From Verrucomicrobiota bacterium (lineage in GTDB: Bacteria > Verrucomicrobiota > Verrucomicrobiae > Chthoniobacterales > UBA10450): DNA of 9,255 bases. Below are positions 1-6,613 of the stretch, one piece after another. How positions within the stretch are numbered: the first letter of the stretch is position 1; every line of letters begins with the position of its first letter. Location of the stretch: positions 2,252 through 11,506 of the forward strand of contig QHOZ01000051.1 of NCBI GenBank assembly GCA_003219495.1. The letters are read 5' to 3'. The notes beneath the pieces were generated by a model, which worked only from the letters and a program-made list of their open reading frames with translations, was not told the DNA's origin and ran no database searches. The position numbers and the translations under genes were made by a program.

Positions 1-1547
1 GCGCGCGAGAAATAAAGTTCCCAATCGAGCGGCGACCACTCCAACGCTTTCGATGTGATACGAACCGTTTCAGCGAAGTCACGCTCGCGATTCGAGATCG
101 AGGCGAGATATTTCGCGTTCGTGACGCCGAGCGATCCCGGTAGCAGCTTGTGCCCGCGCGCGGCAACGACCCACGTGCTGCCGATTACGAGTAAGAACAA
201 GCCGACCACGCGAAAGAAGATCGAGACCGTGCGGGACGGCTTGAACGAGTGCGGCCGGTAAATAGAAACGCCGAGCAGAAAAAGCGCCGAGAAAACTGTG
301 CCAACGCGATGCGCCGACACGTCAACGAGACCGTGCAGCATGAAAAGTACGCATGCGATGAGCGTGGCGAGGCGAAACCGCTGATTCGTCCCTTCGCGCA
401 TTGGAAAAATCTTGGGCAAGACAAACGCGAGCCCGACGAGTATTGCCGCGACGGCGATCCATCCGGACTCGCTCCAGAGCCACAACCAATCGCTCTCCGG
501 ATGAATCGCGCGCATATCGTTGAAGGATGACGCGCGAAAAACGGCAAAGATGTTATTGAAGTTGCCGAGGCCGATTCCGACAAAGGGCGAATCGTGGATC
601 AATTGGAAAACGTCGGAGAAAATTCGCCAACGCAGCTCGTTAGAAATGTCGGCGTTGTGCAGATCGTGAAGATGAAAACGTTCGAGCGTTTCTCCACCGA
701 AAAGGAGAAGCGAAGTGAACAGCAGGAGCAGGAACGAAACGACGAGCGCGATGCTCGATGCGACAGGGCGGCGTTGGCACAGCGAAAAAGCGGCGAGCCA
801 AAGGGCCGAGCCCACCACAAGAATGCCGAGCCCCGCGCGCGAGAAGTTAATGACGAGCGCAGCGATGAGGACGCCAAGACCCGCTACCCAAAACAGCCAG
901 CGTTTGCGCCCTTTGCGGAAATCATCTTGGCCGCAAGCCAGAACGAGGATCGCAGCGAGACCGAAAAGATTTCCGGTTTGATTGCGATTCGGGAACGGAC
1001 CGAAGTTGCGCTCGTTATGCCAGAACGGCATCGCGCTGTGACGCAACCAAAACAAAATGCAGATCGCCGCGAGCGCGATGACGCCGGCCGCGAACATTCG
1101 CAACGCGGTGCGAACTTCGCGCAAACCGAGCCGCTCGCTGCACATCACGTACAGCCAAGCCAAGCCGGCAATGAGACTGCAAATATACGTGAATGTGATC
1201 CACGGCTGCGGGCTGACCGTTGCCGGCAGCACAATTCCGAAATCGTTGAAGTCGGTCGCGCGCCAATTTGGTTGGTAGAACCAGTTTGCCGGCAGAAAGC
1301 CGGTCGCAGCACAAATCAAGATCGACAACAACGCGAGGTTGATTGCGATTCCGAGCGAGTAACGCGGCGGCCGCACGATCAAAAATATTCCAAGAAACGC
1401 GGCGATAATTCCCTCGCCCCATTTCGCAGTCGCGCCGCCGAGAAAACATGCGAGCACCGGCAGCAGCGCGAGAAACGCCTCCGGCATCGGACCGGGTGTG
1501 ACCCTGCGACCGCTTACAGATTCAGAGAGATCGGCTGCGTTCTCCAT
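1..1547 (-). CDS. O-antigen ligase/polymerase (WaaL/Wzy_C) family membrane protein, 3' end outside window
   Basis: Inner-membrane protein of the O-antigen ligase/polymerase superfamily, which transfers or polymerises lipid-linked glycans on the periplasmic side. I translated the minus strand from the ATG at 1547-1545. The frame stays open to base 1, giving 515 full codons with no stop, so the C-terminus is missing. Many hydrophobic segments are visible (about residues 23-37, 45-58, 66-83, 118-134, 152-167, 195-205, 217-233, 237-255, 264-283, 363-378, 392-406, 415-429, 443-461). Family-like motifs are FGPFPNRNQTGN (182-193), INFSRAGL (233-240), the R306/P321/GIGLGNF block (304-330) and HPESDWLWLWSESGW (349-363), which match the conserved loops of Wzy_C proteins. 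After the last membrane segment the chain becomes soluble (from about 462), and ALEWSPLDWELYFSRA at the window edge looks like the start of a TPR-type helical domain. In-frame upstream codons reach a TAA with no better ATG; M21 is an alternative start. No Shine-Dalgarno is seen. It is divergent from the sugar transferase. Ligase and polymerase cannot be told apart by sequence alone. Confidence 0.88.
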   Translation of the reverse strand, partial: MENAADLSESVSGRRVTPGPMPEAFLALLPVLACFLGGATAKWGEGIIAAFLGIFLIVRPPRYSLGIAINLALLSILICAATGFLPANWFYQPNWRATDFNDFGIVLPATVSPQPWITFTYICSLIAGLAWLYVMCSERLGLREVRTALRMFAAGVIALAAICILFWLRHSAMPFWHNERNFGPFPNRNQTGNLFGLAAILVLACGQDDFRKGRKRWLFWVAGLGVLIAALVINFSRAGLGILVVGSALWLAAFSLCQRRPVASSIALVVSFLLLLFTSLLLFGGETLERFHLHDLHNADISNELRWRIFSDVFQLIHDSPFVGIGLGNFNNIFAVFRASSFNDMRAIHPESDWLWLWSESGWIAVAAILVGLAFVLPKIFPMREGTNQRFRLATLIACVLFMLHGLVDVSAHRVGTVFSALFLLGVSIYRPHSFKPSRTVSIFFRVVGLFLLVIGSTWVVAARGHKLLPGSLGVTNAKYLASISNRERDFAETVRITSKALEWSPLDWELYFSR

Positions 1548-1699
1548 CAGGCGACGGGGGCTGACATGGTATGGGAATCGCTTTTAAGTTGAGGCGCAAT
1601 TGCTTCGCAAGATCGACATCTCATGGGTCGCCGCATTCTAGCACGAGTTGAAGGAGTGCCGCCATCGGGTACTCTCCTGCTCGTCGGCGAATTGTAGTC
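1548..1699. promoter_or_regulatory. Divergent intergenic region between ligase-like gene and sugar transferase gene
   Basis: This 152-bp gap is the only non-coding stretch over 20 bp, and it must hold the start signals of the two divergent genes if they are not read from farther away. Toward the minus gene there is an extended -10 match, listed separately. Toward the plus gene I see only weak candidates: CTGACA at 1561-1566 with TTTAAG at 1583-1588 (16-nt spacer), and TTGAAG at 1648-1653 with TACTCT at 1670-1675 (16-nt spacer). AAGGAG at 1651-1656 is a strong Shine-Dalgarno-like string, but it lies 43 nt before the annotated ATG at 1700. No strong inverted repeat or operator-like palindrome was recognised. 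Confidence 0.45.
1635..1643 (-). promoter_or_regulatory. Candidate extended -10 promoter element (TGCTAGAAT) for the ligase-like gene
   Basis: Read on the minus strand, the bases are TGCTAGAAT, which matches the extended -10 pattern TGnTATAAT with a single change. No good -35 is seen 16-18 nt upstream, but extended -10 promoters often do without one. Transcription would start near 1628 and leave a leader of about 80 nt before the ATG at 1547. That the host's housekeeping sigma factor recognises this consensus is assumed. Confidence 0.4.
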
Positions 1700-3091
1700 A
1701 TGCTCACGCAACGGACGGAAGGTCTCTACCGCCTCTTCCTACTCTGCCAGATCCTCATCGTGGCGGCCGCGTTCTGGCTCGGGGTCTGGATCATGGTGAC
1801 GTTCTATACCGAGAGCAGCGAGCTGACCTGGAGCCGCTACAGCGTTTACTGCGGCATGCTCGTGCTGGGCGTGACTTTGGAAACGTTGAGCCGATCGCAA
1901 AGTTCCTTTCTGCAAAACGAACTTCTTCGGCCGCATCGACTGAGTCTTCGCCAAACCGCTGCCGGCGTTGGATTACTCGTGCTGTATCTGGTCGCGGCGA
2001 AGGACGCATTCATTTCGCGTGTGTTCCTGTTCAATTTCGTGCCCTGGCTTTATATCGCGCTGCTCTTTTCGCACTACTATCTGCCGTCCATTTTGGCGCG
2101 CGGAATTTTCAGGCGCGAAGACCGAACGATCCTGATCGGATCGAGTCAACGCGCCGCGCAATTACGCGAGTGGCTGCAGCGCAAAGCGGAGATCGGATTT
2201 CGCACAGTCGGATTGATTTCGGACGAGGAACGAATTGAAGATGTCGATCTTCCATGGCTCGGAAAACGTGATCAACTTGAGCAGGTCGTGCGCGATCACG
2301 CCATCAACCAGGTGATCCTGCTCGAGTTCCCGCTTGGCAACGAAAGTAGCCAGGACGTCATTCAATTGTACGATCAACTCGGCATTCGCTTGCTCATCCT
2401 GAGCGATCTCGAGGAGCGACTCCGGCATTCCGTGACGCACTTTGAAGACGGCGGCTTAAAATTCATCGGATTGCGTCAGGAACCACTCGAGAATCCGCTC
2501 AATCGATTCTTGAAGCGCATGATCGACATCGGGATTGCGCTTCCGGTCATGGTGTTCGTTTTTCCGGTGCTGGCGTTCGTTGTTTGGATCGCGCAACGCT
2601 TGCAATCACCGGGCCCTCTCTTCCACGTGCAAAACCGGGCCGGCATGCAAAATCGGCAGTTCAAGATTTACAAATTCCGTACGATGCATTCGGGCAATGG
2701 TGAATTGTCACGGCAAGCGAGCGAGGCGGACGTGCGCGTTTATCCGCTCGGGAAATGGTTTCGCAAACTCAGTCTCGATGAAGTCCCGCAATTTTGGAAT
2801 GTCCTGCTCGGCGACATGAGCACCGTTGGCCCCCGTCCGCACTTGATCGAGCACAACCAGGAATTCGCGCGATTCCTGGCGAACTATCATGTGCGCGCGT
2901 TTGTGAAACCGGGTATCACCGGTCTTGCTCAAGTGCGCGGATTCCGCGGCGAAGCCAGAGATAATTCAGACATTCAAAATCGCGTCGCGTGCGACATTGA
3001 ATATCTGGAGAATTGGAACCTCTCGCTCGAGATCGCGATTATCCTGCGAACTTTTTTCCACGTGCTTCGCCCGCCGCGAACGGCGTACTAA
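1700..3091 (+). CDS. Polyprenyl-phosphate hexose-1-phosphate transferase (WcaJ-type sugar transferase)
   Basis: Initiating enzyme of polysaccharide assembly: it moves a sugar-1-phosphate from a nucleotide sugar to undecaprenyl phosphate at the inner membrane. At 463 residues it has the usual length of the large polyprenyl glycosylphosphotransferase family. About four N-terminal membrane segments (roughly 11-34, 47-60, 86-101, 108-131) are followed by a Rossmann-like CoA_binding_3 region (about 140-255; ILIGSS at 144-149), a hydrophobic segment (274-297) and the catalytic Bac_transf domain. Motifs seen are KRMID (272-276), [13 protein letters not shown] (303-315), FKIYKFRTM (321-329), [16 protein letters not shown] (359-374) with the D360-E361 dyad, VGPRP (376-380) and [12 protein letters not shown] (403-414). 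The usual Asp near the C-terminus (consensus like WSLWLD) is Glu444 here. The sugar (glucose, galactose or another) cannot be read from the sequence. The start is the ATG at 1700, which lacks a Shine-Dalgarno; the frame is open back to a TGA at 1649. The gene is transcribed opposite to both flanking groups. Confidence 0.95.
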   Translation: MLTQRTEGLYRLFLLCQILIVAAAFWLGVWIMVTFYTESSELTWSRYSVYCGMLVLGVTLETLSRSQSSFLQNELLRPHRLSLRQTAAGVGLLVLYLVAAKDAFISRVFLFNFVPWLYIALLFSHYYLPSILARGIFRREDRTILIGSSQRAAQLREWLQRKAEIGFRTVGLISDEERIEDVDLPWLGKRDQLEQVVRDHAINQVILLEFPLGNESSQDVIQLYDQLGIRLLILSDLEERLRHSVTHFEDGGLKFIGLRQEPLENPLNRFLKRMIDIGIALPVMVFVFPVLAFVVWIAQRLQSPGPLFHVQNRAGMQNRQFKIYKFRTMHSGNGELSRQASEADVRVYPLGKWFRKLSLDEVPQFWNVLLGDMSTVGPRPHLIEHNQEFARFLANYHVRAFVKPGITGLAQVRGFRGEARDNSDIQNRVACDIEYLENWNLSLEIAIILRTFFHVLRPPRTAY

Positions 3092-3103
3092 ATAACGCGC
3101 GCT

Positions 3104-3682
3104 TCAGGCCGGGTCGCCGCCGGAAGAAGATCGCGTTTTGCTTACGCGGCAGGGATTACCGACCGCGACGACGTTGTCCGGAATGTCTCGCGTGACCACC
3201 GAACAAGCACCCACGAGCGCGCGGTTGCCAATTCGAATGCCGGGCATGACAAACGTTCGCGCGCCAACGAATGCGTCCTCGCCAATCGTGATCTTCGCGA
3301 CCGTCAACGGCACTGCGGGATGATCGAAATCGTGACTGCCGCTGCTCAAATAACTTTCCTGCGCGACAATTGCGCGCGCGCCGATTTCGATTTCGCCAAG
3401 CGTGTTGATATTTGCGCGGTCGCCGATCATCGCGCGATCGTGCACGGTGAGATTCCACGGCACAGAAATGCGTGCGCGTTGATGGATGAACGGACTGCCG
3501 TCGATCTTCGCTCCGAAGGCGCGCAGCCAAAAAAGTCGCCACTCGTTTAACGGCTTCGGCGTCCAGACACAGAAAAACGTCCAGGAAAATTCCCACAACA
3601 GTCGAAGCACACGGTCCCCGAACGGCCACGGGGATTGGTGAGCGTCGGTCTGCTCGGGATTAACGACTTGGTGTTGTTCCAT
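3104..3682 (-). CDS. WcaF-like putative colanic-acid-type acetyltransferase (left-handed beta-helix)
   Basis: Predicted cytoplasmic O-acetyltransferase that would transfer acetyl from acetyl-CoA to a sugar of the polysaccharide or its precursor. The 192-residue product has the N-terminal region typical of WcaF-type enzymes (SPWPFGDRVLRLLWE at 17-31; WTPKPLNEWRLFWLRAFGAK at 40-59). A left-handed beta-helix of hexapeptide repeats follows (IGDRAN 86-91, IGARAI 100-105, IGEDAF 133-138, IGNRAL 151-156). H117 in SSGSHDF is the likely catalytic His, and VGNPCRV (174-180) is the usual end motif. I chose the ATG at 3682, whose A is shared with the TGA of the upstream gene (TGATG). A TTG one codon earlier at 3685 is possible but less likely. 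No Shine-Dalgarno is visible, so re-initiation after the upstream stop is probable. It is the last gene of the operon and ends 12 bp from the convergent sugar transferase gene. The acceptor sugar is unknown. Confidence 0.92.
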   Translation of the reverse strand: MEQHQVVNPEQTDAHQSPWPFGDRVLRLLWEFSWTFFCVWTPKPLNEWRLFWLRAFGAKIDGSPFIHQRARISVPWNLTVHDRAMIGDRANINTLGEIEIGARAIVAQESYLSSGSHDFDHPAVPLTVAKITIGEDAFVGARTFVMPGIRIGNRALVGACSVVTRDIPDNVVAVGNPCRVSKTRSSSGGDPA

Positions 3683-4830
3683 CAATTGCCGCCCGAAAGA
3701 ATGTTTAACAGCGAATCGACAGCACGGCCAATCTCAAAGCGCTCCGCGAAACAACGGCGCGCGTTTGCTCGCGCGTTCGCGCGTTGCTCGGGCGAAGTTT
3801 CCGCCCAACGCTGAAGTAATTCGCGTGTTCCGTCCACGTCGTCATCCGAAGCATAACCGGCGCCATCTTTTTCGATCTCGCGCCAGATGTTGATCCGATT
3901 CGAAATCAGAACCGGCAAACCTTCCGCGAGCGCTTCGACCACCGCGATTCCAAAATTTTCCTGATGTGACGGCAAAATAAATGCCTCGGCGCTCGTTAAT
4001 GCGCTGCGCTTCAAATCGCCTTCGAGCATTCCCGGAAAAAATACTCGCGATCCAACGCCCCTGCGCTCAGCGAGCGATTCCAATTCCGGCCGCCAGCCGA
4101 CTTGATCCGGACCGGCCAGCACGAGCGAGAAATCTTTCGCACCGCGCGCCGAAGCCAGACTTTCAATCGCAAGATCGCAACCTTTTTTCGGATGAAGCCG
4201 GCCGAGAAACAAAATTAGGCGCTGGCCGCGAAGCTCCGGAAATCGTTCGACGAACATCGCGCGTACGGAATCGGTGATTGGCGGAGGCGCTTCGACGCCG
4301 AGAGACGAAACGCGCTCGCGACAACGATAAAGCCAAAACGATTCGCGCGCTTCGTCGCGTTCCTGCTCAGAGGTGAAGATCACCGCGGCCGCGTCTCGCA
4401 AGATTCGATATTCGGCCCACGGCCAATAAAGCCATTTCTTCAGATGCTTGAGCGGATAAGTACGCTTAAACCAGGGATCGAGCATGCCGTGCGGAAAAAC
4501 GTAGTAAGGAATTTCCGAGCCGGCGAACCGTCGCCATGCCGCAAAGCCCGGATATTGCCAGGTACCATTGACGATCAGGCGATCGTAGTTGGCGCCGTTT
4601 TCGCGCAGCCACGGCAGAAGTCTTTTTGAGTATCGATAAACTCCCGCGCCAACTCCGAGCGCGTGAACTGGAAGATCGACATTCGCCAGCCAAGGGGATG
4701 CAGGATCGTCCAGCACGACGATGTCGATCTTGTGACCGCGTTGCGCCATTCCCCGTGACAGAGCAAGGACGGCCGCCGCGACGCCGCCGGCGCGCGGATC
4801 GAGCGTTGGCAGCAGCTGCAGGATTTTCAA
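3682..4830 (-). CDS. GT4 family glycosyltransferase
   Basis: Retaining, GT-B fold glycosyltransferase that probably adds one sugar from a nucleotide donor to the lipid-linked oligosaccharide at the cytoplasmic membrane face. The 382 residues match the family's usual length. The N-terminal Rossmann domain begins at once with MKILQLLPTL and the donor/acceptor loop GGV (15-17). HGMLDPWFKR (114-123) is a loop common in polysaccharide GT4 enzymes. The C-terminal domain has FLGRLHPKKGCD (208-219) and the E-x7-E motif ENFGIAVVE (291-299). The start is TTG at 4830, not ATG. It overlaps the upstream stop in a TTGA, and the next in-frame ATG (M28) would remove the first beta strand and the GGV loop, so TTG is well supported. 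There is no Shine-Dalgarno, so translational coupling is likely. Donor and linkage are unknown. Confidence 0.93.
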   Translation of the reverse strand: MKILQLLPTLDPRAGGVAAAVLALSRGMAQRGHKIDIVVLDDPASPWLANVDLPVHALGVGAGVYRYSKRLLPWLRENGANYDRLIVNGTWQYPGFAAWRRFAGSEIPYYVFPHGMLDPWFKRTYPLKHLKKWLYWPWAEYRILRDAAAVIFTSEQERDEARESFWLYRCRERVSSLGVEAPPPITDSVRAMFVERFPELRGQRLILFLGRLHPKKGCDLAIESLASARGAKDFSLVLAGPDQVGWRPELESLAERRGVGSRVFFPGMLEGDLKRSALTSAEAFILPSHQENFGIAVVEALAEGLPVLISNRINIWREIEKDGAGYASDDDVDGTRELLQRWAETSPEQRANARANARRCFAERFEIGRAVDSLLNILSGGN

Positions 4831-5492
4831 ATCACGTAACCATCGCTGCGCAGAAAATATTTGCAGTCAGGTGAAAGTTTTTTCAGCGGCTCGGCCGGCA
4901 CGCCGCCGTAGAGCTGATACGATTCGTCGAACGCTTTGTTCAGGAGAGACTTCGCCCCTAGCACTGAAAAATCGGGAAGCGCGCTTCCGCCGAGCAGCAC
5001 GCAGTTGGTTCCGACAAAACAATATTTGCCGATGCGCACGGGCAATGACGACTGACAACTTCGTTCAATGTCGACACTATGGGTCATGATTTGAGATTGG
5101 AACCCCGCGAATGTGCTGAAATCGCCGATCGTCACGGAATTCGTGCAATCAATGAAATGCCGGTGCGTGATCGCGGCGTGCGCACCGAGAATCAATTGCG
5201 CTTGTCGATTCGTTTCCGCGGCGAAATGCGGCGACGGGCCTAACGGACAGCCCGTGATCCAGTTTCCTCTGCCGATGAACGCGTGCGGTTTCAAATGTAG
5301 GAGCGCGATATTCTTGCAAATCGTGAGGTGATCAATGCGGCTTCCCTCCTCCATGATCAAGCGATCGGGAAAAATCAACGCGAGGCCAATGTGGCAACTC
5401 GGATGAATTTGATAGCCGAACTGCTTTTCCAGGAACGAGCGCCGAATCTGCCACGGAAGAATCGCGCTTAGCAGCAAAAGTAACTTTTTCAT
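4827..5492 (-). CDS. Hexapeptide-repeat (left-handed beta-helix) acyltransferase
   Basis: Predicted acyl-CoA-dependent acyltransferase of the LbH superfamily, 221 residues. Its position between two glycosyltransferases suggests it modifies the same glycan. The N-terminus is hydrophobic and basic (MKKLLLLLSAILPWQIRRSF) and could be a membrane-binding helix; I see no signal-peptidase site. Beta-helix turns are visible from about 29 to 180: IHPSCHIG (29-36), FIGRGNWITG (72-81), TIGDFSTFAG (121-130), RIGKYCFVG (153-161) and VLGAKS (177-182). H138 in IMTHSVD is the best candidate for the catalytic His. GGVPAEPLKKL (196-206) is the typical closing motif. It is unlike the WcaF-type enzyme downstream, so the two are not recent duplicates. 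The ATG at 5492 overlaps the upstream TGA as ATGA. The acyl group and target are unknown; acetyl is the default guess. Confidence 0.88.
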   Translation of the reverse strand: MKKLLLLLSAILPWQIRRSFLEKQFGYQIHPSCHIGLALIFPDRLIMEEGSRIDHLTICKNIALLHLKPHAFIGRGNWITGCPLGPSPHFAAETNRQAQLILGAHAAITHRHFIDCTNSVTIGDFSTFAGFQSQIMTHSVDIERSCQSSLPVRIGKYCFVGTNCVLLGGSALPDFSVLGAKSLLNKAFDESYQLYGGVPAEPLKKLSPDCKYFLRSDGYVI

Positions 5493-6613
5493 ATCGTCGC
5501 GCCGAGCTGGCGGTAGATCTCGATGTAACGCGCGATCATTTTGTCAGCTGAAAATTGCGCCGCGTTCCGTAAACCTTTCTCGACCCAGAGCTGGCGTGTT
5601 TGAGCGTCGGCGAGCCGCAAAATGTCCGCCGCGAAAGCATTTTCATCTTCGGCGAAGTGAAAGAGTCCGCCCTCGCCCGCGGCTTCGCGCAGTGCCTCGG
5701 TGTCGCTGCAAACGACCGGGCAACCGCACGCTTGCGCTTCAGTGACCGGCCATCCGAATCCTTCAAACGTGGATGGATAAAGCAGCGCAAGCGCGCAATT
5801 ATAAAGCGCCTCGAGAACTTCACACGGCGGATTGTCGATCTGCACGATGCGGTCGCGAATTCCCAGTTCATTGGCGAGCGCGAGCATATGTTGGTTCAAC
5901 GGCTCTCCGGCAAAAACCAATCGCGCATCCAACCGATCATTGGTGGCAGCGAAAATCCGCAGGACGCCATCGCGATTTTTCCGTGGCAGATTTGAACCGA
6001 CGTGCAAAATGAACCGCTTTCCGGGCCGCAATGTTGTCGATTCGAGACGACGCCATGCTTCCGGCTGCGGAATCACGTGATAAGGATAATTCAGCCCAAG
6101 TGGAACGCGCTCCAGACGCGGCGAAGTTCGATCGGGGCTGACTAAACGAACGGCGTCCGCCATGGTCGCTTTCGACGTGCAGGCAAGCATCGTGACGCGC
6201 CGCAGCGCGCGGAGGATCCACCGTTGCAGGATTTTTCCGGTGAACGACATCGGGCAGTGCGTTTCTTCGCCAAGCGCATCACGGACCGCGAGCAAATCGT
6301 GGCACGTCACCAGCACTGGCACGTTGGAAATTTGATTCGCGTAAACCGCGTTCGAATGATCGCAGATGTGAACAACGCCTGGCCGCCGCGCGAGCTCGCG
6401 CTTCAGCGTCCAGCGAAACAAAATGTATTTGTCGATGTAAGCGAGCCATTTTGCGATGAAGCCGCGCCCATTCCGAAATTTTCCGAGAAACGCCGGGGGC
6501 GCGAGCAACTCCGCCGCGACGCCCGCATTCGTTAGGCCAGTCAGCATCATCGTTCCAAATCGCTGCATGCTGTGCTGCCGATCGAGCAAGTAGTTACCGA
6601 TCAACAGAACCAT
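5489..6613 (-). CDS. GT4 family glycosyltransferase
   Basis: GT-B fold glycosyltransferase, 374 residues from the chosen start. Visible features are an N-terminal domain with VVHICDHSNAVY (80-91) and TCHDLLAVRD (103-112), then HVGSNLPRKNRDG (204-216), which opens the nucleotide-binding domain, and the E-x7-E signature EGFGWPVTE (284-292) followed by ACGCPVV. This arrangement resembles GT4 enzymes of the mannosyltransferase kind, but donor specificity cannot be read from it. I prefer the ATG at 6613 (MVLLIGNYLLD) because a beta strand starts there. The frame extends upstream to a TTG at 6652, which would add 13 proline- and threonine-containing residues and enlarge the overlap with the polymerase gene from 20 to 59 nt. 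No Shine-Dalgarno is seen, and the 20-nt overlap suggests coupled translation. Its stop overlaps the start of the acyltransferase gene. Confidence 0.92.
   Translation of the reverse strand: MVLLIGNYLLDRQHSMQRFGTMMLTGLTNAGVAAELLAPPAFLGKFRNGRGFIAKWLAYIDKYILFRWTLKRELARRPGVVHICDHSNAVYANQISNVPVLVTCHDLLAVRDALGEETHCPMSFTGKILQRWILRALRRVTMLACTSKATMADAVRLVSPDRTSPRLERVPLGLNYPYHVIPQPEAWRRLESTTLRPGKRFILHVGSNLPRKNRDGVLRIFAATNDRLDARLVFAGEPLNQHMLALANELGIRDRIVQIDNPPCEVLEALYNCALALLYPSTFEGFGWPVTEAQACGCPVVCSDTEALREAAGEGGLFHFAEDENAFAADILRLADAQTRQLWVEKGLRNAAQFSADKMIARYIEIYRQLGATI

Noticed and set aside
1015..1449. A 144-codon minus-strand open frame
   Set aside because: It overlaps the ligase-like gene in another frame of the same strand and has Arg-rich, motif-free sequence.
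594..1592. A 332-codon open frame on the plus strand
   Set aside because: It lies antisense to the ligase-like membrane protein gene. Its product is a run of Arg, Glu, Gln and Asp with no domain, as expected from the antisense frame of a hydrophobic gene. The minus-strand frame shows clear family motifs.
1648..2238. A 196-codon plus-strand frame with AAGGAG near its TTG
   Set aside because: It overlaps the sugar transferase in another frame, and its AAGGAG lies after the TTG rather than before it. The product has no recognisable domain.
3104..3128. Possible terminator stem in the GC-rich sequence GGCCGGGTCGCCGCCGG
   Set aside because: The arms are only about 4 bp (CCGG/CCGG), there is no T-tract, and it lies within the acetyltransferase coding region.
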